Origin: Chloroflexota bacterium
Lineage (GTDB): Bacteria; Chloroflexota; Dehalococcoidia; SM23-28-2; RBG-16-64-32
Length of the DNA stretch: 15,067 bases
Assembly (NCBI GenBank): GCA_022561095.1
Contig: JADFRV010000041.1
Location: 1-15,067 of the forward strand
Direction: 5' to 3'
Positions 1 to 7,697 of the stretch are shown here, piece by piece; within the stretch, counting starts at the first letter, position 1, and each line of letters opens with the position of its first letter. The notes beneath the pieces were generated by a model that was not told the DNA's origin, ran no database searches, and saw nothing but the letters and a program-made list of their open reading frames with translations. Position numbers and translations under genes: made by a program.

Positions 1-3000
1 AAGTATAGATGAAATTCGAGTCCTCCAGCAACCGATTTGCCGCATCAAGGGAGCTGAGAGTTGAGAGGTGAGAGCTGAGGCGATTCCCCACGGGGTCGTA
101 TGTGAAACTCTCCTCAGGATTGGACGGTTGAGGATGCATCGCTTGAACGAGTCGGTTGAGCCCGTCGTAGACATAGTCGTTGACCCCGTCGAGGTCAGTC
201 AAGCTCGTGCGGTTGCCCACGGCGTCATAGGTGTAGTTGAAGCTGGCAATGGGGCTGCCAGCTTGGTCATGCACGAGGCTGGTGAGCTGGGAGGCGGCAT
301 CGTAAGTGTAATTGGCCACGGCCCCATTGGGCAGGATCATGCTGGTGCGGCGGGAGAGGGCATCGTAGGTGAAGGTGACCACCCCGAAGGCGCCACCCGA
401 GGTGAGGTTGGTCAACCGATTCAGGGCATCGTGGATATACAGAAGGGAAATCCCAACACCCGCACTCGTAAAGTTGGTATTCATACGGTTGCCGTTCTTG
501 TCATAGAAGTGCGTCAGGGTGGAGGCCGGCTGCGCTATGGAGGCCGCCGTGTCTGCCCGGGTCACCCGGCCGAGACCATCATATTGGAAACTCAAATCGC
601 TGTCGGCATCCTGGGCCAGGATGAGATTGCCTACCAGGTCATAGTCAAAGGTGACGACTTCCCCGGTGGGCAAGGCCTTCTGGAGGAGCTGATTTGCCGC
701 ATCGTACGTAAAGGAGATGGTCTGGCCTTTGGCATCGGTGGTGCTCACGAGGTTTCGGGCGAGGTCGTAAGCGAAGGTCTTGGCCTGCCCGAGCGGATTG
801 GTCGTCTGGATGAGCTGATTCACCTCGTCATATGTGAAGGTGGTCGTCTGCCCGTTGGCATCAGAGACGGAGGTCAAGTTTCCGTTCGGGTCATAAGTAT
901 ACTGCGTGATCCCCCCGGACGCGTCGGTGACCTGGGTCAGCCGGTTCATCGCATCGTAAGCGAATTGGGTCACCCGCCCCAGGGCATCGGTCGAGGTCAC
1001 CACGTTGCCGGCGGCGTCATAGCTGAGACTCGTGGTGTTGCCTCGGGGATCCGTCGTGCTGATGAGGTTGCCTGTCGCATCGTAGGTAAAGGTGGTGACG
1101 TTGCCCAGGGCATCGGTGACGCTGCTGAGCAGGCCCCGACTGTCGTAGGTGAGGGTGGTGGCGTTGCCCAAGGCATCGGTGATCTGGGTCGGGTTGCCCT
1201 TCCCGTCATAGCTGATCGTCGTCGGGTTCCCCTCCGGGTCGGTGATGCTTGTCACCTGGTTGAAGACCGGCTCGTAGGTGAAGAAGGTTTGGAGGAGTCC
1301 GATAAACGGACCCCGCTGCACGGTGCGGAGCAGGTTGCCCGCATCGTCATAGCTGAGGGTGATCACCGAGCCGTCGGGCCGGGTGATCTCGAGCGGTAGG
1401 CTGTTGCCGCTCCGCTTCACTGTGGTGGTCCGCCCGAGAGGATCGATCGTCTGGGTGGCCGCCCCGAGGGGGTCGGTTTCGATCTGCGTGGGTCGGTTCA
1501 GGCCATCGGTCAGCTGGGCAGAGACGTCCACCGGGATGGGGGTCGCGGGCGTCCCTGCTGGGACGTTGTTCAAAAGGCCCTGCGCATCCGAGGGGGTGAT
1601 GGTGCGTTCCTCCCCTGTTGGATGGATGACGCGACTCAGCCGGCCAAAGCCGTCGTATTGATATTGCGTCACCGCCCCGCGGGGATCGGTCTTCGCAATG
1701 ACGCGGTGGCGGCCGTCGTAACCATATTGCGTCGTTGCGCCGTCGGGAGTGGTGAGCGCGGCCAGATCCCCCGCCCCATCGATGCTGAACTGGGTCGTCC
1801 GCCCGGCCGGATCGGTAATACTGGTCAACTTTCCGCCAATATAGCTGAGGCTTGTCACCCCGCCCACAGGATCGGTGATGCTCACCAGTCTATCCGCGGC
1901 ATCATAGGCAAAGACGGTCCGGTTGCTGTTGCGGTCCCGCGTCTCCAGGTGGAGCCCACTTGCCGAGAAGCGATGCTCGGTCCCGTCCTTCATCCGCCTG
2001 AGCCACGTATCGTCGGTCGCGTCTTGCGGAGTCCCCTGGTCGTTCCGGGTGAGCGTGGAAAAGTCTCCCGGCGGGGCTTGGGGGCGGTTCGGATCCCCTA
2101 CGCGGAAGGCCACACTGGTGGCCACGCCGTCGGGAAGCCGGAATTGCTCGCGGAACGCTCCAGTCCCGGCATCCAAGACAACCACGAAACTTCGGAATTG
2201 CCGAGAGCCCACGGTCTCAGTCGCCGTCACAAACACGCGCTGCCCGTCCGGGCTGACGGTGATGCCGTCTGCACTGGGGACCGGCAGGGTCACGGTCCCC
2301 GCCACCTGGAGCGTGCTGGTGTCGACGACCGTCACCGTCGGGGTGCGGCTCGTCACGAAGAGGCGTCCCGCCGGGGTGAGGGCGAGGCCAAAGCCTGCAT
2401 GGCCCAAGCTGAGCGTGGTCTGAAGGCTGTTCGTCGTGGTGTCGATCACCGCGACCCCTGGGGCGACCCCCACGAAGAGTGTCTGGCCATCTGCACTCAG
2501 GGCCATCGTGCGCACGGTCGGCTGGGCCCCGAGGGAGATGGCGGCTACTAGTGAGCGCGTCTGGACATCGATGACCGCGATATCCTGGGTAGCCTGCTGC
2601 GCGGCATAGGCGAACCGACCGTCCGGCGAGAGTGCGAGGCCTGCCCCGCCGCTGCCGGAGAGGGGCAGGGCAAAGACGATCTGGCGCGTGGGGACATCCA
2701 CGATGGCAAAGAAGCTCGGATTGCCCGCGACCACGAAAAGGGTGGCCCCATCCGGGGAGACGGCCAGATCCGTCACCAACAGAATGTCGACCGAACCGAG
2801 GATTTCTTGCGTCCTGCCGTCAATGACCAGGACTCCTTGCTCTGGCGTCCCCACAAATATCATGTCCCCGGCCGGAGAGGAGATCACCACGTCGGCTGCA
2901 AGGATCGTGGGGAAGACGAACTGAATATCGCCCGTGTCCGGATCGAGGGCGCTGGCCGCTCCAAAGGTCGTGGTCCCGGGGCTCATACTGGCATAGAGGA

Positions 3001-5497
3001 GGGGGGTGGTCCGGAAGGTGAGGGCGGTACCGTCCCCCTCGGTGATCACTACGGAGTCGCCGGGCTGGGGATGCAGCCGCTGGAGTCCCTGGACGCCCCA
3101 GCCGGCGCCGAAGGGGCTTTGTTGCCGATTGTGGATGACCACCCGCGCATTGGGGCGAACGGTCTCTGGCGTCAGGCCCGGGACCGGAATGCCGAGATCC
3201 TGAAGCGGTGGTCCACCAAAGGCGTTCGTGGTGGCGAGCGTGCTCTGGTAGTCGTTGGAGACGGTCACATCCACCCGATAGCTTCCGGTGGGTAGCACGT
3301 TCCCGTTTCTATCTTGCGGTTCCCAGCTAAAGGCATAGCGGAACGTCCCGGGCTGAGGTTGAAAGATCCGCTCCTCTTCCAAGGGCCCGGCCCGGAGTTG
3401 CCACCTGACCTGCTGGGGCAGCGTCGTCGCGAGGGGATCGAGCAGGGCCTCGGTACGGATGAGGGGGTGCGGGTCGGCGGTCGCCGAGCTATAGGTCAGG
3501 GTGAGGGAATTGGCTCGACCGAGGGTCCTGGTGGAAGGAAGCACCTGATCCAGGAACAGCGTGCCGTCCTGCGCACCGACCCGCGAGCCGACTTGCGCGC
3601 AACATTTCTGCGGGGAGTTCTCGACCGACACATCTCCCAATTCCTGCAGCACGGGTGCACGGTTCTCCGTGATCGGTAGCAAAAGAGCGATGCACGAAAA
3701 ATGCGGGAGCTGGGCCTCAAGGAATTGCCCATCGGCACTCACCCGGGCCATGCCCGGATCGAAGAAGGTCACATCGGGATTCTGGTCGCTATGGTTGGCA
3801 AAGCCAAAAGGGACGTCCGTGCCAGGGGGTAGATTCAGGGTATTGGCGATGCGGACCGTGACCGGTTGGGCAAAGGTGAGGTTCTCGGGAGTGAACTGGA
3901 CCCCCGCCAGATAGGCCTGCCCTTCGGGGACCTTTAGCGGGAATTCGTCGGCTGTCGGAAAGACCGTGGCGGTGACATCGATGGCGGTCCCCACGGCGCC
4001 GGCCGGGAAGATGACCTGGACCGTGCCGGTGCTATCGGTGTGACTGCCGCCATTTGAGTCGATGCGGGTAGCCACCTGATCGAAGGGTTCCAGGCGCACG
4101 GTCCCGACGGTGCTCTCGCCGCCTACCTCCGGGGCCTGGCTCCAACCGCCAGCGGTGCCAAGGCCCACTCCCAGGGGCTTCTCCCACATCTTCTCCAGCC
4201 CCGTGAACAGCCCATTGACGTGGGCCTGAGCCCCCGGATCCAGGCGCTCGCCCGGGGGCGGGGCCGGCGGCACCTCTCGCGACGGGAACCCGGAGATGTA
4301 CTCCGAACTCAGGAAATCCTGTACCTGCGCCCGCCTATTGGGATACTGGGAGAAAGAGAGGGAGGTCACAATGAGCGTAGAGAGAAGGAGGGCGGCGACC
4401 AAACCGATGACAGCCACCTCAACCCAGCGATACCGCCCCAGCAAGCGCAGGCCCGTAAACACCAGGATAAAGGCCCCTGCGATCAAGGCGATCTCCATGC
4501 CCCCGCGGCTGACGGTGGCGGCCACCGCCGCCGCCAGAACCAGGCCGCCCAGGGACCAGGCGATACGGCTGCTTCCGTTGGTCAGGCCCGGAACGAACAG
4601 CAGGATGACCAGCACGAACGCGAGATAGCTGCCCAGAGTGGTGGGCTCCAAGAAGGTCGAGACCAGCCGACGCACCGGCACGTCCAGCGGGAAGGCGCTG
4701 AAGATCCCCTCCGGTACGCCCTCGAAGAGCCTGACCCAACTGGCGGGCAGCAATCCCCCTTCCGCCTGCTTCGAATAAAATGCCATGGCGTCCACTCGAT
4801 CGCTCCAGAAGGAAGCGCTCAGGACGAACCTTTCGATGAGTCCGAACAAGGCGACAGCCAGGCCCACCAGGATGACAAGGCGCAGGCCCGACAGAATGTG
4901 ATGCCGATCGGCCAGAAGGAGGCGGCCCCCCAAGTACAGGAGCAGCGGTGCGGCGAAGCGTCGTCCGTACGTTAGCTTGGGCGACAGCTCCTCGGAAGAG
5001 ACAAGAAAGTCCACTGCTAGCAGCAACACAAATGCGATGGCCAGCAGATCGGCCGCCAGCAGGGGTGTAAAAGCCGCCTCCCTCCGACGGTAGCGGATGA
5101 CCAGAGCCCCCACGCCAGCGGCCAGGAGTATGAAATAGAAGCCCTCCTTATACGTCAATAGGAGCCGCACGGTCTCCGCCGAGACATGGGGGGCGATGAG
5201 CGCAACTACCAACCGTTGAAGGGCGAACCAGAGGACAAGGACGCCGACGAACAGAACCGGCTGGCGAAGGGTCGCCAGGGCAAACAGAAACAGCATGACT
5301 AAATCCAAGATGAGAACAATCCAGAGGGCGGGCCTAGCTTCCTGCAGAATGAGGGCGGCAAGAAGTACGGGCGCCACGAACAGCACAGCCAGCAGACTGG
5401 CGCCTAGGGCCGCCGGCAAAGGAGTCAGCGCCTGGCTTGGGGCGAACCAGCCACCGAGTCTGAACAGCGCCTTCCCTGGCAGCGATTTCGTCAGCAT
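1..5497 (-). CDS. O-antigen ligase/polymerase-like membrane domain fused in frame to a ZU5/beta-propeller/Rhs YD-repeat protein (C-terminus beyond left edge)
   Basis: One open frame of 1832 visible codons, read from ATG at 5497 (AGGA just upstream) to the left edge with no stop. Residues 1-460 resemble the O-antigen ligase (Wzy_C) family: about ten or eleven hydrophobic segments, the motif VRRLVSTFLEPTTLGSYLA (275-293, compare the family's R..TF.NPN..G.YL), SRGG at 330-333, a last membrane helix at about 358-383, then a loop with HVNGLF and EKPLGVGLGTAG. After GGEST (E461) the family's expected GES-YLQ end and final helices are missing. Instead the frame continues into a ZU5-like stretch (about 475-580), an FGAGW motif typical of secreted Rhs proteins (796-800), a YVTN-type beta-propeller of six recognisable blades (about 869-1133), the DFSTL...KDGTEHRF linker, and about 25 YD repeats (1196-1832). 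Last gene of the rml operon, 92 nt after the sugar transferase. The toxin tip or core end, if any, lies outside the window. The frame is certain; whether the fusion is real in the cell is not. Confidence 0.85.
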   Translation of the reverse strand, partial: MLTKSLPGKALFRLGGWFAPSQALTPLPAALGASLLAVLFVAPVLLAALILQEARPALWIVLILDLVMLFLFALATLRQPVLFVGVLVLWFALQRLVVALIAPHVSAETVRLLLTYKEGFYFILLAAGVGALVIRYRRREAAFTPLLAADLLAIAFVLLLAVDFLVSSEELSPKLTYGRRFAAPLLLYLGGRLLLADRHHILSGLRLVILVGLAVALFGLIERFVLSASFWSDRVDAMAFYSKQAEGGLLPASWVRLFEGVPEGIFSAFPLDVPVRRLVSTFLEPTTLGSYLAFVLVILLFVPGLTNGSSRIAWSLGGLVLAAAVAATVSRGGMEIALIAGAFILVFTGLRLLGRYRWVEVAVIGLVAALLLSTLIVTSLSFSQYPNRRAQVQDFLSSEYISGFPSREVPPAPPPGERLDPGAQAHVNGLFTGLEKMWEKPLGVGLGTAGGWSQAPEVGGESTVGTVRLEPFDQVATRIDSNGGSHTDSTGTVQVIFPAGAVGTAIDVTATVFPTADEFPLKVPEGQAYLAGVQFTPENLTFAQPVTVRIANTLNLPPGTDVPFGFANHSDQNPDVTFFDPGMARVSADGQFLEAQLPHFSCIALLLPITENRAPVLQELGDVSVENSPQKCCAQVGSRVGAQDGTLFLDQVLPSTRTLGRANSLTLTYSSATADPHPLIRTEALLDPLATTLPQQVRWQLRAGPLEEERIFQPQPGTFRYAFSWEPQDRNGNVLPTGSYRVDVTVSNDYQSTLATTNAFGGPPLQDLGIPVPGLTPETVRPNARVVIHNRQQSPFGAGWGVQGLQRLHPQPGDSVVITEGDGTALTFRTTPLLYASMSPGTTTFGAASALDPDTGDIQFVFPTILAADVVISSPAGDMIFVGTPEQGVLVIDGRTQEILGSVDILLVTDLAVSPDGATLFVVAGNPSFFAIVDVPTRQIVFALPLSGSGGAGLALSPDGRFAYAAQQATQDIAVIDVQTRSLVAAISLGAQPTVRTMALSADGQTLFVGVAPGVAVIDTTTNSLQTTLSLGHAGFGLALTPAGRLFVTSRTPTVTVVDTSTLQVAGTVTLPVPSADGITVSPDGQRVFVTATETVGSRQFRSFVVVLDAGTGAFREQFRLPDGVATSVAFRVGDPNRPQAPPGDFSTLTRNDQGTPQDATDDTWLRRMKDGTEHRFSASGLHLETRDRNSNRTVFAYDAADRLVSITDPVGGVTSLSYIGGKLTSITDPAGRTTQFSIDGAGDLAALTTPDGATTQYGYDGRHRVIAKTDPRGAVTQYQYDGFGRLSRVIHPTGEERTITPSDAQGLLNNVPAGTPATPIPVDVSAQLTDGLNRPTQIETDPLGAATQTIDPLGRTTTVKRSGNSLPLEITRPDGSVITLSYDDAGNLLRTVQRGPFIGLLQTFFTYEPVFNQVTSITDPEGNPTTISYDGKGNPTQITDALGNATTLTYDSRGLLSSVTDALGNVTTFTYDATGNLISTTDPRGNTTSLSYDAAGNVVTSTDALGRVTQFAYDAMNRLTQVTDASGGITQYTYDPNGNLTSVSDANGQTTTFTYDEVNQLIQTTNPLGQAKTFAYDLARNLVSTTDAKGQTISFTYDAANQLLQKALPTGEVVTFDYDLVGNLILAQDADSDLSFQYDGLGRVTRADTAASIAQPASTLTHFYDKNGNRMNTNFTSAGVGISLLYIHDALNRLTNLTSGGAFGVVTFTYDALSRRTSMILPNGAVANYTYDAASQLTSLVHDQAGSPIASFNYTYDAVGNRTSLTDLDGVNDYVYDGLNRLVQAMHPQPSNPEESFTYDPVGNRLSSHLSTLSSLDAANRLLEDSNFIYT
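4109..4126 (-). other. Domain junction: polymerase loop to Rhs N-terminal region
   Basis: These bases encode V-G-G-E-S-T (residues 458-463). Upstream, the sequence reads as the extracytoplasmic loop of an O-antigen ligase; downstream (VGTVRLEPFDQ, then DSNGG at 480-484) it reads as the start of a ZU5-type module of a Rhs-family secreted protein. No stop, frame change or obvious repeat marks the join. The exact breakpoint is uncertain by perhaps 15 codons because it rests on recognising family sequence by eye. Confidence 0.6.
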
Positions 5498-5589
5498 CGT
5501 CCTATTGGCAGCCCCGGCGGTCAACGGGCAGGGCCATAAAGGGCGACCTTGCGGGCCGGGGACGGTGGAAGTGCCTGCTGGTTCAGGGG

Positions 5590-6339
5590 CTACCGCGCCC
5601 CCTTCGTGCTCAGAACCAGGACGACGGTCTTGAGAATGATCGCCAGGTCGCCGGTGATGGGGTGATGGCGCACGTACTCCAGGTCATAGCGGATCTTCTG
5701 GTCGTGGGTGATATCGGAGCGACCGTTGACCTGGGCCAGGCCGGTCATGCCAGGCTTCACCTTATGACGCTCGTGGAAGTGAGGTGGCCAGTGCGCCACG
5801 ATCTCCGGCATATCCGGTCGCGGTCCCACCAGGCTCATATCCCCCTTTAATACGTTCAGGAGCTGCGGAAGCTCATCCATAGTGGTCTTGCGTAGCACCC
5901 ATCCGATCTTCGTAACGCTGGGGTTGCGCTCACGAGGGCTAAGGAGGAGCTTCGTCAGGTCACCCTTAGGAATTCGATCTGAGATGCCGTTCTCCGCGCC
6001 GTTGACCATGGTACGGAACTTGTAGAAGATGAACTGCCGTCCGCCCAGCCCGACTCGCTTCTGTTTGAGGATGACAGGCCCGGGACCGTCAAGCTTAATG
6101 AGGATCAGGGCCAGGAGCCAAATCGGCGCGAGGACACCCAGGGCGAGTAAGGCCCCGATTATATCCAACCATCGCTTGACGGCCGAGGTCGGGTAGGCGT
6201 CCACCTCGAAAGAGGCCTCCGCGCCTTCCGCGAGAGGTTCGACGACGGCGTTCTGCGGCGTTTCCGGCGCACCCTCGCCGGAAATAGGCCAGTCGGCCGG
6301 CTTTGGCTTCTTGCTCTTAGTAGGCAGCATCTTATCCAA
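5590..6339 (-). CDS. Polyprenyl-phosphate sugar-1-phosphate transferase (initiating glycosyltransferase)
   Basis: A 249-residue bacterial sugar transferase (Bac_transf family) that would move a sugar-1-phosphate from an NDP-sugar to undecaprenyl phosphate at the inner membrane face and so start repeat-unit assembly. Visible: a polar N-terminal stretch of about 55 residues, one membrane helix (about 58-82), KFRTM (107-111), DELPQ (155-159), DMSLVGPRP (167-175) and KPGMTGLAQ (195-203), all hallmarks of the catalytic domain. The long N-terminal membrane part of the WcaJ/WbaP type is absent, so it is the short, PglC-like size with an added tail. The start is TTG at 6339; an in-frame ATG three codons later (6330) is as likely, and neither has a good Shine-Dalgarno. 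It lies 26 nt after rmlD. The first sugar cannot be read from sequence. Confidence 0.93.
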   Translation of the reverse strand: MDKMLPTKSKKPKPADWPISGEGAPETPQNAVVEPLAEGAEASFEVDAYPTSAVKRWLDIIGALLALGVLAPIWLLALILIKLDGPGPVILKQKRVGLGGRQFIFYKFRTMVNGAENGISDRIPKGDLTKLLLSPRERNPSVTKIGWVLRKTTMDELPQLLNVLKGDMSLVGPRPDMPEIVAHWPPHFHERHKVKPGMTGLAQVNGRSDITHDQKIRYDLEYVRHHPITGDLAIILKTVVLVLSTKGAR

Positions 6340-6365
6340 GTGTTAAGAACGTCCCCGTTAGTTTA

Positions 6366-7241
6366 TCAGTTAACTTGCGTCGCGGGTGCCGCCGCGCCGG
6401 AATCGCTTCGCGAAGTCTGGAGGTGTTCCGCCAGCGCCTCTTGCCAGGGTCGCAACTCAATGCCCAGACGGGCGCCACGGACGTTGGCCAGGGCGGAGAA
6501 GGCTGCTTTGCGGTAAGGAGCCCCGAACTCTCGCTGCGTGGTGGGCTCCACCGGGATACCCTCCAGGCCGGACAAACGCAGGATCTCCGCCGCCCACTCC
6601 AGGCGCGAGCAGTACCCGCTGTTTGAGAGGTGGTAGACTCCCCAGGCCGGTTTCTGTATCAGGCGGACAACGGCACCGGCCAGGTCCACGGTCCATGTGG
6701 GCGAGGCTACCTCATCCGTCACCAACCGCAGCTGTCCCTGCTCTCTCGCCGCTTGCACGATCTTCTCGGGAAAGCTCACGCGCCCCGGGCCGTAGAGCCA
6801 GGACGTCCGCACAACGTAGTACCGCTCCAGGAGAGACTGCACGTACCGCTCCCCCTCCAGCTTAGAGCGGCCATAGGCGTTGATCGGGTTGGGCTCGTCC
6901 TCCTCATGGTAGGGCTCAGCCTTCTCCCCGTCGAACACCTCATTGGTGCTGACGTAGAGCATAGCCGCTCCGGCGCGGGCGCAGGCCTCGGCCGCGATGC
7001 GGGTCCCCTCGCCGTTCACCTGCAGCGCCCGCGCGGGGTCTGCCTCACAGCCTGCGGTATCAGTCCAGGCCGCGATGTGGATCACCACCTCCGGCCCAAA
7101 CCCGCGGACAGCCTCCCGCACCTTGCCGGCGTCGGTGACGTCCAGCTCCGCATGGCCCGGAGCCGACACCTCGTGGCCGGCGAGCGCAGCCTGAAGGGCT
7201 CGTCCCAGCTGACCCTGGCCGCCCGTGATAAGGACGCGCAT
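6366..7241 (-). CDS. rmlD: dTDP-4-dehydrorhamnose reductase (RmlD)
   Basis: A 291-residue short-chain dehydrogenase that catalyses the last step of dTDP-L-rhamnose synthesis, reducing dTDP-4-keto-L-rhamnose with NAD(P)H in the cytoplasm. The nucleotide-binding motif GGQGQLG is at residues 7-13, the STNEVFDG segment at 98-105, the catalytic YGRSK (Y123, K127) follows, and TDEVASPTWTVDLA at about 175-188 matches the family's substrate region. Length is normal. Its ATG abuts the rmlC stop codon (TAG then ATG), so translation is probably coupled; the nearest purine-rich site (GGAGGT) is 13 nt away. The last ~20 residues, rich in Ser and Ala, look like a non-conserved tail. Confidence 0.95.
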   Translation of the reverse strand: MRVLITGGQGQLGRALQAALAGHEVSAPGHAELDVTDAGKVREAVRGFGPEVVIHIAAWTDTAGCEADPARALQVNGEGTRIAAEACARAGAAMLYVSTNEVFDGEKAEPYHEEDEPNPINAYGRSKLEGERYVQSLLERYYVVRTSWLYGPGRVSFPEKIVQAAREQGQLRLVTDEVASPTWTVDLAGAVVRLIQKPAWGVYHLSNSGYCSRLEWAAEILRLSGLEGIPVEPTTQREFGAPYRKAAFSALANVRGARLGIELRPWQEALAEHLQTSRSDSGAAAPATQVN

Positions 7242-7697
7242 CTACTTGAACGTGACCTCCCAGTCGAAAGGTATCTGGTCGGTATCCCAGGGGAGGCGGT
7301 GCTCATCCGGCTCCTCCCGGTCGTACACCTCCGAAGGAAAGTTGACGAGGAGGGAGGGCTCCCCGCCAATCGTCTTGTAGCCGTGAGCGACACCCACTGG
7401 AATCTTGAGGACAATGTTGTTGTTGTCGCCCAGGTAAAACTCGTTGACCTCACCGCGGGTGGCCGAGCCCTCGCGCATATCGTACAGGCCAACCTTGATC
7501 ATCCCCTTCACCACCACGAAGAAGTCGTCCTGCTTCTCGTGGTAGTGCCAGGCCCGCACCACGCCCGGGTAGTTCATGGAGACGTAGCACTGACCGAACT
7601 TCGTGAAGATCGGGTCGTCGCTACGCAGGATCTCCATCAGGAAGCCGCGCTCGTCGGCATGCCTGGCGAGCTGCTTCACCTCCACTCCCTGGATCAT
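7242..7697 (-). CDS. rmlC: dTDP-4-dehydrorhamnose 3,5-epimerase family cupin (RmlC-like, short form)
   Basis: A 151-residue cupin of the RmlC family, which epimerises C3 and C5 of dTDP-4-keto-6-deoxyglucose. Visible: DERGFL (15-20), RAWHYH (48-53, in place of the canonical RGLHxQ and keeping a histidine at the catalytic position), PVGVAHGY (100-107, compare P.G.AHGF) and a C-terminal Pro-Phe-Asp-Trp segment. It is about 30 residues shorter than classical RmlC (~180), a short subtype also found beside rmlABD in other bacteria. Position between rmlB and rmlD supports the rhamnose role. AAGGAGG at 7707-7713, nine bases before the ATG, is a strong ribosome site lying inside the end of rmlB; start and stop overlap as ATGA. 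A related 3-epimerase specificity cannot be excluded. Confidence 0.85.
   Translation of the reverse strand: MIQGVEVKQLARHADERGFLMEILRSDDPIFTKFGQCYVSMNYPGVVRAWHYHEKQDDFFVVVKGMIKVGLYDMREGSATRGEVNEFYLGDNNNIVLKIPVGVAHGYKTIGGEPSLLVNFPSEVYDREEPDEHRLPWDTDQIPFDWEVTFK

Noticed and set aside
68..1399. Long plus-strand open frame (443 codons), with others at 1622-2551 and 2807-3295
   Set aside because: They are antisense to the Rhs gene. The YD-repeat codons on the minus strand leave the plus strand free of stops; the products have no recognisable domain and are rich in G/V/R.
5512..5561. Inverted repeat CCCCGGC / GCCGGGG in the 92-nt spacer before the fusion gene
   Set aside because: Seven base pairs with a loop of about 36 nt and no T-run is expected by chance in GC-rich DNA; not a terminator or known leader.
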